This document shows positions 11,667 through 19,552 of a stretch of DNA of 46,982 nucleotides, piece after piece. Made by a program: the position numbers and the translations under genes. Under the pieces are notes generated by a model that searched no databases, had not been told where the DNA came from, and saw nothing but the letters and a program-made list of their open reading frames with translations. The stretch lies in IMG/VR virus record IMGVR_UViG_3300010157_000102, positions 1 through 46,982 of that record, one strand, 5' to 3'. The DNA is from a virus. How positions within the stretch are numbered: position 1 is the stretch's first letter; each line of letters starts with the position of its first letter.

Positions 11667-13853
11667 TTAGGCTACCAATCCAACGAATCGGTTGAGTAGG
11701 ACTCGGGAAGTCTTCTTTACATTAAGGAATTTACCGAAATTCTTTGCAATCGCTTTTGCATTTGCATCGGCTTTTACATCCATTTCACCCTCTTGAATCT
11801 TAGTTGAAGATTGTGGAATCAAGAACAACTCATCACGACCAGTGTTCTTCACTGATGCAAAACCATTTGCTCTGAATTCTTTCTTCCATGTTTCAACTAA
11901 TGCATACATATCACCACGATAGTCAGGTAGATTTGACTGTGCAACACCACGCAAATCACGACCACGATTCTGACAGATATGGAATCCAACCATCGTAACA
12001 TTGTAACGATCTTTAATCATTCGAAGAATCATCTCAGTTTGATTACCAGACAGGCGACCAATTTCATAAGTCTTTTGTGTAACTTCATCTTTAATAAAGT
12101 TTTTGATTTTGATTCGTTTGTAAACACCATCAACAATTTCAGTACGAGTATCATCGAAACGACCAGATGAATAGGTGTTCAATGAACCACCCTCACCATC
12201 AGTAAGAGTGATGAAAGTTGTTTTCTCGATATTGTTGTTCTTGATAAATGTACCCAAAGTTTTGTAGCAATATACCAATGCTTCGTTCAGTGGAGTACCA
12301 CCAGTGTTATAACCTTCATTCCAGTGGAAACGATAGTCAAGAATACGACGAGCCATTGAATTGAATTCGCTGGTGGTCATTTTGCTGTTAAAGAATTCTA
12401 ACAAATGAAACCTATCGGCACAATCGATCAGATTGTTTGGCTCTCGTCTTGCAGATCTCCAAGCATGATATGCTTCACGCTCTGCGTTTGTTTCAGTTAC
12501 TCTGTCGTTGTAGTCAGTAGTGAATGCAAAGACACGATATGGAATCTGGACACGATTACAGAACATAGCCAGATTGATAACCTGTTTCATGGTATCTTTT
12601 AATACTTCGTTCATCGAACCAGACCAGTCAACAAGAAGAACCATACCATGATTCTTACCTTGTGGCAGAGAAGTTACACGCTTGAACAAATCGTCTTGTA
12701 ACTTATATGCATAGACTTTCTTCATGTCCAATGAACCAATTTTTGATACTGTTGCACGCTTGTGTAGTTGAGCAGACTTCTTCATCTCGAATTCTTTCAC
12801 GAGATAATTAACAGTACGAATTGATTCGGTTTTAAATTGGACAAAATCTGAATCTTCTGCTGCATGAAAAGCAGTTCGCTGTTCCTCACTCATATTGCGA
12901 GTACGATAGTCAATTAACTCAGGACTATCAACTGCCCATTTCTCAGGTGATTTAGTTTCATTAAGAATTTGTTTGTAACCGATGACTGGATCTTTATAGT
13001 AATCTGTATCAAATTTCCAATATTTGTATTCAGTGGAATCATCAGCAAGGTCTTCCAATTTGTTTTGAAATGCTCTTTCTGTTTTTGATTCTAGGTCATC
13101 ACCCTCTTCTGACTTGTCGTCATTCTGGAGAGCAGATGATTTATTTTTCTTGGCTGGTTTCAGATCTTCATCATCACCATCTTGTTCTTCAAAGTCATCA
13201 TCGCCATCGATGTCAAAGTCACCATAAATTGGATCTTCATCATCGTCACCATCTTCGTCTTCTTCTTGCTCTTGGAATTTGGCATTCTGTTTACGCTCTT
13301 CGGCTTGCTGTTTAGAATATGCATAGATGTCGTTTGCCAATGCAATAATTTCATCTACAGTTTCTGTTCGTTCTGCACGATTCACAAATACCTTTTCATC
13401 AGGTGTGAATGTTACACCACACTGGAATCCTGCTTTAAAGTAGAGATTGATTTTGTCAATGAGTAATAGTTCGTCAAAGTTTTGAACTTGTTTCGTGCCA
13501 AAGAAGTCACGATCATTGAGTTGTTTGTATCCTTCGTTCATGCGTTTGCGCAATCCTGGATACTTGCGTTTGATAAGTTTCTCGATACGAACATCTTCTA
13601 GGACATTCATGTATGAGTGTAACTTAGGGGTTTCTTTTAGTGGTTCAAGATAGTCATCATTGGTATAAAGGGCATGACCCACTTCGTGACCAACCAACAT
13701 ATCTTCAATTTCGGGAGTCATATCTTTCCACATCGGCAGAGTCAGGATACGACTCTTGATGTCAAAAGATGCAGTGCGAGTTCTGGCACGAATCACTGAA
13801 AGGTTTTCAGTTGCCAGCAGTCTTGCGGAGAGATCAGTTGCTTTCATTTCCAT
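11667..13853 (-). CDS. HExxH peptidase-like protein with a VWA domain, CobT-like (728 aa)
   Basis: Near the N-terminus GHEVGHAL (HExxH, His56-Glu57-His60), with a downstream NVLEDVRIE glutamate, forms a zinc-metallopeptidase signature. A very acidic low-complexity segment spans about residues 197-255. A von Willebrand A domain begins at LLVDWSGSM (about 406-414, the DxSxS MIDAS motif), with the T of NTGGTPL and LTDGEG as further metal-site elements. The layout is that of CobT-like proteins of T4-like phages, which are paired with a CobS/MoxR-like ATPase, encoded next. The pair probably acts as a chaperone or maturation machine on an unknown target; cobalt chelation is not supported. GGAG precedes the ATG by 10 nt. 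Confidence 0.88.
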   Translation of the reverse strand: MEMKATDLSARLLATENLSVIRARTRTASFDIKSRILTLPMWKDMTPEIEDMLVGHEVGHALYTNDDYLEPLKETPKLHSYMNVLEDVRIEKLIKRKYPGLRKRMNEGYKQLNDRDFFGTKQVQNFDELLLIDKINLYFKAGFQCGVTFTPDEKVFVNRAERTETVDEIIALANDIYAYSKQQAEERKQNAKFQEQEEDEDGDDDEDPIYGDFDIDGDDDFEEQDGDDEDLKPAKKNKSSALQNDDKSEEGDDLESKTERAFQNKLEDLADDSTEYKYWKFDTDYYKDPVIGYKQILNETKSPEKWAVDSPELIDYRTRNMSEEQRTAFHAAEDSDFVQFKTESIRTVNYLVKEFEMKKSAQLHKRATVSKIGSLDMKKVYAYKLQDDLFKRVTSLPQGKNHGMVLLVDWSGSMNEVLKDTMKQVINLAMFCNRVQIPYRVFAFTTDYNDRVTETNAEREAYHAWRSARREPNNLIDCADRFHLLEFFNSKMTTSEFNSMARRILDYRFHWNEGYNTGGTPLNEALVYCYKTLGTFIKNNNIEKTTFITLTDGEGGSLNTYSSGRFDDTRTEIVDGVYKRIKIKNFIKDEVTQKTYEIGRLSGNQTEMILRMIKDRYNVTMVGFHICQNRGRDLRGVAQSNLPDYRGDMYALVETWKKEFRANGFASVKNTGRDELFLIPQSSTKIQEGEMDVKADANAKAIAKNFGKFLNVKKTSRVLLNRFVGLVA

Positions 13854-13858
13854 AATAT

Positions 13859-14032
13859 TTATTCTCCAAACGCTAATTCAAATTCAAACTCAGTCAACAA
13901 TGATTCAATCTGAGCACGATTAGCCAACTTTACAGGAAGAATACCTTCAAATACGCATTCTTCTTCGATGCCATAACCATGACACAAACATGCCAATTCA
14001 AAATCATCAAAACCAGCCCATTGATTTTCCAT
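13859..14032 (-). CDS. Small acidic hypothetical protein (57 aa)
   Basis: The protein reads MENQWAGFDDFELACLCHG and ends FEFELAFGE; it is strongly acidic with two close cysteines. The frame could begin at 14065, but the ATG at 14032 has GGAG 6 nt upstream and lies just after the promoter at 14057-14085. It is the first gene of the unit leading into the VWA protein gene, 5 bp from that start. No family is recognised. Confidence 0.65.
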   Translation of the reverse strand: MENQWAGFDDFELACLCHGYGIEEECVFEGILPVKLANRAQIESLLTEFEFELAFGE

Positions 14033-14056
14033 AGTTTTCTCCATAATATAACGACT

Positions 14057-14085
14057 ATTATACATCAGTCGGCAATTAAAGACAA
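14057..14085 (-). promoter_or_regulatory. Early sigma70-type promoter
   Basis: TTGTCT (14080-14085) and TATAAT (14057-14062) are 17 bp apart on the minus strand. It is preceded by AAAAATAAGTG and followed by AGTCGTTATATT. It drives the 57-aa gene and the VWA gene. Confidence 0.85.
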
Positions 14086-14096
14086 CACTTATTTTT

Positions 14097-14126
14097 ACCC
14101 CGAATCTACAGGGGTTGGAGGGAGGT
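14097..14126 (-). repeat. Stem-loop plus 12-bp repeat upstream of the 14-kb promoter
   Basis: ACCCC and GGGGT (14097-14101 with 14111-14115) pair around GAATCTACA, the loop also found inverted at 3188-3196. The adjoining TTGGAGGGAGGT (14115-14126) recurs at 3236-3247. The hairpin lacks a T-tract on the minus strand. It follows the gene 46 stop by about 7-35 bp. Confidence 0.55.
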
Positions 14127-14132
14127 GGTTAC

Positions 14133-15851
14133 TTACTTAGTTGCAATAACTGAAAAATCGTTGCGTTTTTCGAATTTAATGACGGATCTGAACTTATCAA
14201 ACAACTGATCACCCTTGTGGGAAATAACAAAGATGTTTGTATTGTCTCCAAACTGATTCATCAGATTCAAGAAGTAATCTGTTCCTGCAGTGTCCAATGA
14301 TGAGTCGAAGATCTCATCGAGTAGAAGTAAATTTGTATTGACAGAGTTCTTCATTTTTGCAATCTGTCTCCATGTGAATAGAATTGCCAAGTCAATACGC
14401 ATCTTCTCGCCTTCAGAAAAAGAAGCATATGTAAAGTCATCTCTGAATCTAGACTTAACTGATTCATTGAATGCTTCATCCAACTCAAAGTGAATATAAG
14501 CATCCATTGCTTGGAGATACTTGTTGATCAACTTGTTCATGATTGGAAGATACTCACGAATGATTGCTGTCTTGATACCAGTGTCCTTTAGTAGGATATT
14601 GGCAACTTCTTCAAGATTGCGTTGCTCTTGTAGAGTTGTCTTGGTATGAATTTTAGTAATCGCTTCAGTGGCAAGTTCTTTTAACTTTACCTTCTCCTCA
14701 TCGATGTTAGTTGTGTCAGATTTAACCCTTTGGGTCTCAGCTTCAAGTTCTTTGATTTGTTTATTGAGTAGGGTGATCGTACTGTTTCTTGTAGATAACT
14801 CAATGTTCTTGTCGGTGATTTTTTCAACCACTTCGTTAATTTTTGAGAGTTTCGTATTAAGGTTAGTGAGTATGGTTTCGAGTTCACCAATTTTTGTGTT
14901 GTTGTCCAACATTTTCGCATTAAGATCTTTGATAATACCTTCTTTATATTCCTCTGCGATATCTTGGCTACACGATGGACAAACATCATGTTCGTTAAAA
15001 AACTCTGTGTTGTGCTCGCAAGTTTCGATTTTTTGGAGTAACTTACTTCTGATTGACTTTGCTTTGTCAATGTCTTCAGCAACAGTTTCCTTGTCATTGA
15101 TGCTTGCTTTAAGAGTATCGATCTCCGAAATGATAAGTTGTATCTCGCCCTCTGCATGTAAAATCTCAGTAGAGTTTGCAGAAATCTTTGCTCCGATACT
15201 TTCGATGGCACTCGTCTTCGCTTCAGTAATAGTTTTGATGAGTTGCGTTTGTGAGTCAACCTTTGTCTTAGCAGTGGAGATTTCGTTCTCGATTGCGGTA
15301 ATAGCATCTTTAGTTTCCTGTACCTTTTCTTTTAACAGCTGATTCATTGTAGAGAAAATACGAATGTCAAGAATGTCTTCAATAACTTCTCTTCGTTGGG
15401 TTGTTGGCAACTGCATGAATGGAACAAACGATGCAGAACCAAGGATAACAACTTGTGTGAATGTCTTGTAGTTTAATTTAAGAATCTGTTGCTCAAGAAT
15501 TTTTTGATAGTCTCTTGACGCAGCATCTTGGTTAATCATCTCACCATCTAACCAAATCTCAAATACATTCGGTTTGATGCCACGAATGATTTTGTACTCT
15601 TTACCATTGATATCAAATTCAACTTCAACAGAGCAACCCTTACCATTAATGGAGTTGACTAGTTGACCCTTATTGATGTTACGAAATGGTTTACCGAATA
15701 ACGAAAAGCACAATGCATCTAAGATTGTGCTCTTACCTTCACCATTCTTACCAATGATAAGAGTAGTTTGTGATTTGTTTAGTAAGACTTTGTTTGGAGA
15801 ATTACCAGTAGATAAAAAGTTCTTCCACTGTACGCTTTTAAATACGATCAT
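14133..15851 (-). CDS. 46: Recombination nuclease subunit gp46, SbcC/Rad50-like (572 aa)
   Basis: gp46 is the SMC-like ATPase of the gp46/47 complex, which resects DNA ends for recombination-dependent replication. Walker A is GKNGEGKS (34-41). Long coiled coils flank a zinc hook CPSC (291-294). The ABC signature SFSEGEKMR and Walker B LLLLDEIFDSS lie near the C-terminus. The length agrees with T4 gp46 (560 aa). Its start overlaps the stop of the 104-aa gene by 4 bp, placing it in one unit with gene 47. Confidence 0.96.
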   Translation of the reverse strand: MIVFKSVQWKNFLSTGNSPNKVLLNKSQTTLIIGKNGEGKSTILDALCFSLFGKPFRNINKGQLVNSINGKGCSVEVEFDINGKEYKIIRGIKPNVFEIWLDGEMINQDAASRDYQKILEQQILKLNYKTFTQVVILGSASFVPFMQLPTTQRREVIEDILDIRIFSTMNQLLKEKVQETKDAITAIENEISTAKTKVDSQTQLIKTITEAKTSAIESIGAKISANSTEILHAEGEIQLIISEIDTLKASINDKETVAEDIDKAKSIRSKLLQKIETCEHNTEFFNEHDVCPSCSQDIAEEYKEGIIKDLNAKMLDNNTKIGELETILTNLNTKLSKINEVVEKITDKNIELSTRNSTITLLNKQIKELEAETQRVKSDTTNIDEEKVKLKELATEAITKIHTKTTLQEQRNLEEVANILLKDTGIKTAIIREYLPIMNKLINKYLQAMDAYIHFELDEAFNESVKSRFRDDFTYASFSEGEKMRIDLAILFTWRQIAKMKNSVNTNLLLLDEIFDSSLDTAGTDYFLNLMNQFGDNTNIFVISHKGDQLFDKFRSVIKFEKRNDFSVIATK

Positions 15852-16162
15852 TCAGCTTTCCATTTCATACCCATAGACTTATAAATGAACTTCATTATAA
15901 AATTGGGTTTCTTTTTAGAGATAATAGTAATTGGCATGGCATCAACATTAATAGTAAAGGATGGGTTACCAAGATTATTTGACATAGTTGTCCAAGTAGT
16001 TCCACCATTACCGACAGACAACAACATACCACTAGTAACAGAATTTCTTGCCTGTTCTGCTCTTTTATCTAGAATATATTTTTCGGTTTGCGTAAAATCT
16101 AAATCAAGTGGAATCTGTTCTGTCAGTGGAAAGAAATACTCTATATTAAGTTGTTGCATCAT
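15848..16162 (-). CDS. Conserved hypothetical protein between genes 47 and 46 (104 aa)
   Basis: A mostly beta protein beginning MQQLNIEYFFPLTEQIPLD, with IINVDAMPITII-like strands and a basic tail KFIYKSMGMKWKAE. It overlaps gene 47 upstream and gene 46 downstream by 4 bp each. A small gene at this position is usual in cyanophage-type T4 relatives. Coupling suggests a role with the gp46/47 complex, but this is unproven. Confidence 0.75.
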   Translation of the reverse strand: MMQQLNIEYFFPLTEQIPLDLDFTQTEKYILDKRAEQARNSVTSGMLLSVGNGGTTWTTMSNNLGNPSFTINVDAMPITIISKKKPNFIMKFIYKSMGMKWKAE

Positions 16163-17214
16163 ACTACCTCGATGTTGACTGCCTCAGTGTAAAGTGTTCT
16201 CATGTAAGTCTTAATTTGTTCTTTGTCAACATCAGTCTCGATTGAATCGACATAGTGTGATAGAACAGAGAGTGTATCTTCAAGATTGATTTCTTCGCCA
16301 ATCTCACCATCTTGGAACTCTGACATGTCTTCAATAATCTTGATTTCATGACAACCCTTATTATACAACTTCTGAATGAATTTGTCAAATTTATAAAAGT
16401 CAGCTTTGTTTACAACTACTAACTTTACATATTTCTGTTCAAGTTCAAGTGAGTCTAAATCGACAGGGTCTGTATCTTTGTCGTTGTATTCGATTCGTTC
16501 AAACATTCGATAAGGATTGCAAAAGAATTCGAGTTCTCTTGTATCGAGATCAAACAGGTGGAATCCTCTGGGATCGTTATAGTCCTGCCATGTAAGTTCG
16601 TACGGATTTCCGAGATAATGAATATGCTGATCACTACTCCTATGGTGATAGTGCCCAGAAAAAACCAAATCAAACTTTTCAAAAGTTTCTTTAGCCAAGC
16701 CATCGTGTGATTCCATTCCTCTATGCATTGCAAAGCCAGCGATCTCAAGATGCCCCATGCAGATTTCAGCTTTAGTGTTTGTGATATGATCCAATGATTC
16801 TTGATAGTTCTCTGGACAAATCCATGGCATCATACAAATGGATGTTCCATCAATAACGATTGTTTCTGGTTTGGAGATAACATCAATGTTACCGTATTCG
16901 ACTAGAAGCAAATCTGGAGAGTTCACTTCATTTGTGTTCTTGTAGTATGTGTCGTGATTACCTGCAAGCATATGAACACGAATACCTCGTTCTTCCAACT
17001 TATCGAAGAACATTTTTTTTGCACGATCAAGTGCATAGAAGTTTACATACTTGCGACGATCAAATGTGTCACCAAGAACAAGAACAGTATTAATATTATT
17101 AGCATCAAGAGTGGGGAAGAAGGTTTGTTCATAAAATTTTTCAAAGAAGTCTAAGAATGCAATACTATCATTCCTTGCACCAAAGTGCTGGTCAGTAATA
17201 ATGGCTACCTTCAA
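16159..17214 (-). CDS. 47: Recombination nuclease subunit gp47, SbcD/Mre11-like (351 aa)
   Basis: This metallophosphoesterase acts as the nuclease of the gp46/47 complex. The motifs run in order: ITDQHFGARND (6-16), VLGDTFDRRK (near 46-55), LAGNHDTYY (near 84-92) and FSGHYHHRS (near 190). These supply the two-metal site. The length is close to T4 gp47 (339 aa). It overlaps the neighbouring AAA gene by 4 bp. Confidence 0.96.
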   Translation of the reverse strand: MKVAIITDQHFGARNDSIAFLDFFEKFYEQTFFPTLDANNINTVLVLGDTFDRRKYVNFYALDRAKKMFFDKLEERGIRVHMLAGNHDTYYKNTNEVNSPDLLLVEYGNIDVISKPETIVIDGTSICMMPWICPENYQESLDHITNTKAEICMGHLEIAGFAMHRGMESHDGLAKETFEKFDLVFSGHYHHRSSDQHIHYLGNPYELTWQDYNDPRGFHLFDLDTRELEFFCNPYRMFERIEYNDKDTDPVDLDSLELEQKYVKLVVVNKADFYKFDKFIQKLYNKGCHEIKIIEDMSEFQDGEIGEEINLEDTLSVLSHYVDSIETDVDKEQIKTYMRTLYTEAVNIEVV

Positions 17215-18161
17215 ATGAAACCTACCTTTCTGTTTGCTTGTGATTTACTACTGTTATCAGATTGTTGATTGAATACTTCTGCAATGCTATATGGTTCAGT
17301 TTCTTTGCCACGAGGACGAACTGGTAGTTTGACACCAAGTTTATCAGCAAGATTATTTGCTTGTTCTACATTCAATTGATCGAATGTAACGATGTCAAAG
17401 CAACGACCTGGACGAACCAATGCAGAGTCAATATCACGGATGCTTGGAAGGTTAGTAGAGAAAATCATCTTCTTACCTTTTGTAGTCACAAGACCATCAC
17501 CCACATTCAAGAAACGATGCATCATTGTGTTGCCATCACTACGAGATTTCAAGAATGCATCGCTGTCTTCAAGAACCATAATTTCAGCATCATCCTCAAT
17601 GAACTTTGCGAAGAAACCATCTTTCTCAAGAATGCCAGCATCGTATGTTACGATTGCAGAGCAGTTGCGATGAGCAAGCAGACCACGAATGAATGTAGTC
17701 TTTCCAGTTCCTGGAGGTCCAATTAGTAGGAGAATGTTGGCAGAAGATTCCATGTAGCGATCATAGTAATCGTTAAGGGATTCACCATTAAGGAATGGAT
17801 ACATTTCTTCAGTTGGGAGACGATCACGATTCAATGGAACATTGACAGAGTTACCATCAGCACCATAGATCCATTCGATGTAAGATGTGACAACATCAAA
17901 CACTGATTCAACTTCAGCAATGATACAATCTGCAAAAACCTCGTCACCGAAAGCACGAACAGTAGTTGAGTTGGAGTTCACATCAAATTTAACAAAGTTG
18001 TTAGTATCTTCTTCAACAATAAATCCAGTTGATGAGTTGCTTTGAACAAATAGACAATCACTGTAATGTTCTTCTGCCCATTTTGACCATCGTTGACGAT
18101 CGCAAAGAACAGTTGTTTCTCGTTGTACTGTTGATAGTTTTGCATCAACACGACGCTTCAT
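17211..18161 (-). CDS. AAA+ ATPase with BCS1/proteasome-type core (316 aa)
   Basis: The N-terminal 130 residues are a phage-specific domain of unknown role. The AAA core has Walker A GPPGTGKT (148-155), Walker B EIMVLEDSDAF, sensor 1 IFSTNLPS, and the second-region-of-homology SALVRPGRCFD carrying the arginine finger. The C-terminal 50 residues are polar and probably flexible. Similar ATPases occur next to gene 47 or 55 in other T4-like phages without a defined function. The 3' end overlaps gene 47 by ATGA, suggesting co-expression with the recombination proteins. Confidence 0.85.
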   Translation of the reverse strand: MKRRVDAKLSTVQRETTVLCDRQRWSKWAEEHYSDCLFVQSNSSTGFIVEEDTNNFVKFDVNSNSTTVRAFGDEVFADCIIAEVESVFDVVTSYIEWIYGADGNSVNVPLNRDRLPTEEMYPFLNGESLNDYYDRYMESSANILLLIGPPGTGKTTFIRGLLAHRNCSAIVTYDAGILEKDGFFAKFIEDDAEIMVLEDSDAFLKSRSDGNTMMHRFLNVGDGLVTTKGKKMIFSTNLPSIRDIDSALVRPGRCFDIVTFDQLNVEQANNLADKLGVKLPVRPRGKETEPYSIAEVFNQQSDNSSKSQANRKVGFI

Positions 18162-18199
18162 AATTTCGACTGTGACTAAGTCTTCGAAATCAGAAACAC

Positions 18200-18412
18200 C
18201 TAAAATATTTTTTCATTATTACTCATAATCTCATTCAAATCAAATTGGTTATCGTATGCATCCCATACATATTTTCTAAGAAGTTTTTTACCTCTTTTTT
18301 TTCTTTTTTGTTTTGTGGCTCTTGCTAGAGCAGGGTAAGATCTTGCCACAATATTATGTCCTGCTGCCAAATCACGAATCCACTGTCGTATTTCCTGTGT
18401 CATCTTCATCAT
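18200..18412 (-). CDS. Small highly basic protein (70 aa) overlapping the end of gene 55
   Basis: The protein begins MMKMTQEIRQWIRDLAAGHN and contains a Lys/Arg cluster KQKRKKRGKKLLRKY near the middle, then an acidic C-terminus. It overlaps the last 41 bp of gene 55 in another frame. Its start could be any of the Met codons at positions 1, 2 or 4; GGATGATG lies upstream. It fills an otherwise empty gap before the AAA gene. DNA binding is suggested by charge only. Confidence 0.5.
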   Translation of the reverse strand: MMKMTQEIRQWIRDLAAGHNIVARSYPALARATKQKRKKRGKKLLRKYVWDAYDNQFDLNEIMSNNEKIF

Positions 18413-18935
18413 CCAAAAAACTGTTCAAGGTATTGTCCATCTTTTTCTTTGCTGCTTTTTCTTTTTTGCGATCCATCCATGAATCATCAAAGGTGCTATT
18501 GTTCTGAACAAAATCCATATAGGCATTATGATAATCTTTATCATCACCTTCTTGAACTTCAAACATCTCAAAAGGCATATCTTGAATCAACTTACCTTTA
18601 ATATAACTCTGTTTCTTTTCTTTGGCAATCCTTCGCAAAAATGCATACCAGATAATCTGTGTAAAATATGCAAATGGATTATTTGATTTAGTGGGATCGA
18701 AATTATCAATATATTGAAGGCAGTTTTCAACACCATCAGATATCATTTCATCACGATAAGAATAATTAATAAAGTTGGGTTTGTAAGAAAGGTGAGTTGC
18801 TATCTTAAGAATGCATTCGCCAATATAGTTACTGACGATTGGTTTGGGTAAACCTTTTTCTTCAGCTTCTAATTTCTTGGCTCGCATCTCTACTATAGCT
18901 GCAAGAAAGTCAGCGTTATTTACATATTGTGCCAT
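18372..18935 (-). CDS. 55: Late-transcription sigma factor gp55 (187 aa)
   Basis: gp55 directs host RNA polymerase to the TATAAATA late promoters together with gp33 and the gp45 clamp. NYIGECILKIATHLSYKPNF, then YRDEMISDGVENCLQYIDNF, FDPTKSNNPFAYFTQIIWYA and FLRRIAKEKKQ form the sigma region 2-like core seen in T4 gp55 (185 aa). The C-terminus is acidic (DDEDD), as expected for clamp interaction. GAGG lies about 11 nt before the ATG, and a promoter is at 18972-19000. Confidence 0.94.
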   Translation of the reverse strand: MAQYVNNADFLAAIVEMRAKKLEAEEKGLPKPIVSNYIGECILKIATHLSYKPNFINYSYRDEMISDGVENCLQYIDNFDPTKSNNPFAYFTQIIWYAFLRRIAKEKKQSYIKGKLIQDMPFEMFEVQEGDDKDYHNAYMDFVQNNSTFDDSWMDRKKEKAAKKKMDNTLNSFLDDEDDTGNTTVDS

Positions 18936-18971
18936 ACATACTCGTTCCTCATTTAATTCAAGTTATTCATT

Positions 18972-19000
18972 AGTATACATCATTCATGACAAAAAGACAA
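18972..19000 (-). promoter_or_regulatory. Early sigma70-type promoter for gene 55
   Basis: TTGTCT (18995-19000) and TATACT (18972-18977) are spaced by 17 bp on the minus strand. The rest of the 155-bp gap up to 19090 is very AT-rich. I see no further gene or terminator in it. Confidence 0.7.
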
Positions 19001-19090
19001 ATCTTATTTAATTGTAAATTATAGATAAAATAAATTTGATTTTTTAATTGACTTGAGGCATAATCACTATGTTAGGGTTGATCGTTACCT

Positions 19091-19552
19091 CTAATTGATT
19101 GTTTCGTTTCCTTCAACAAAGACTCTGTATCTTTCTTCTTCTCTTTCATCTTTTGGAATTTTCGCTAACTCCTCAAGCATTAAGATTCTTCTCTTTGCTT
19201 CTTTCTGATCTACATCATCTTCCCAGAGTAGTGCCTCTTTCTTATCTTTTGATATAAAAGAAACTTTCTCATGTTCTGCAACAATGCGTTGGTAATGAGG
19301 AATGAATAAATGATGTAATTTCTTAACGAATATAATGTCTCTCTTGGCAATCACAAAAGTTCTATCATCTGAAAATTGACATAGAGGTTGTGCAGTTATG
19401 TGCTCACGATGTGCCTCTAAAATTGGAATGGTTTTAATACATAATGGAAAATCAAGTAGAACATGTTCTTCATCTTCTTCTTTGAGGACAGCCATTACTT
19501 GCTCACCTGATGTAAGTTTCATTATAACATAGAACTCGTTGTCATCTAACAT
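19091..19552 (-). CDS. LSm-like domain protein (153 aa)
   Basis: The N-terminal part (FYVIMKLTSGEQVMAVLKE, then HVLLDFPLCIKTIPI) resembles the opening of the small Sm-like protein encoded at 3261-3566. Further beta strands run to about residue 85. The C-terminal 60 residues form a charged helix rich in Lys and Glu. It overlaps the 3' end of uvsW by 7 bp. Related genes near uvsW occur in other marine T4-like phages; no function is known. Confidence 0.65.
   Translation of the reverse strand: MLDDNEFYVIMKLTSGEQVMAVLKEEDEEHVLLDFPLCIKTIPILEAHREHITAQPLCQFSDDRTFVIAKRDIIFVKKLHHLFIPHYQRIVAEHEKVSFISKDKKEALLWEDDVDQKEAKRRILMLEELAKIPKDEREEERYRVFVEGNETIN

Noticed and set aside
10400-13853. Cobalamin biosynthesis (cobS/cobT) as an auxiliary metabolic function
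   Set aside because: The proteins belong to broad MoxR-ATPase and VWA families. The HExxH motif and the third linked protein fit a chaperone or protease role better, and no other cobalamin gene is present.
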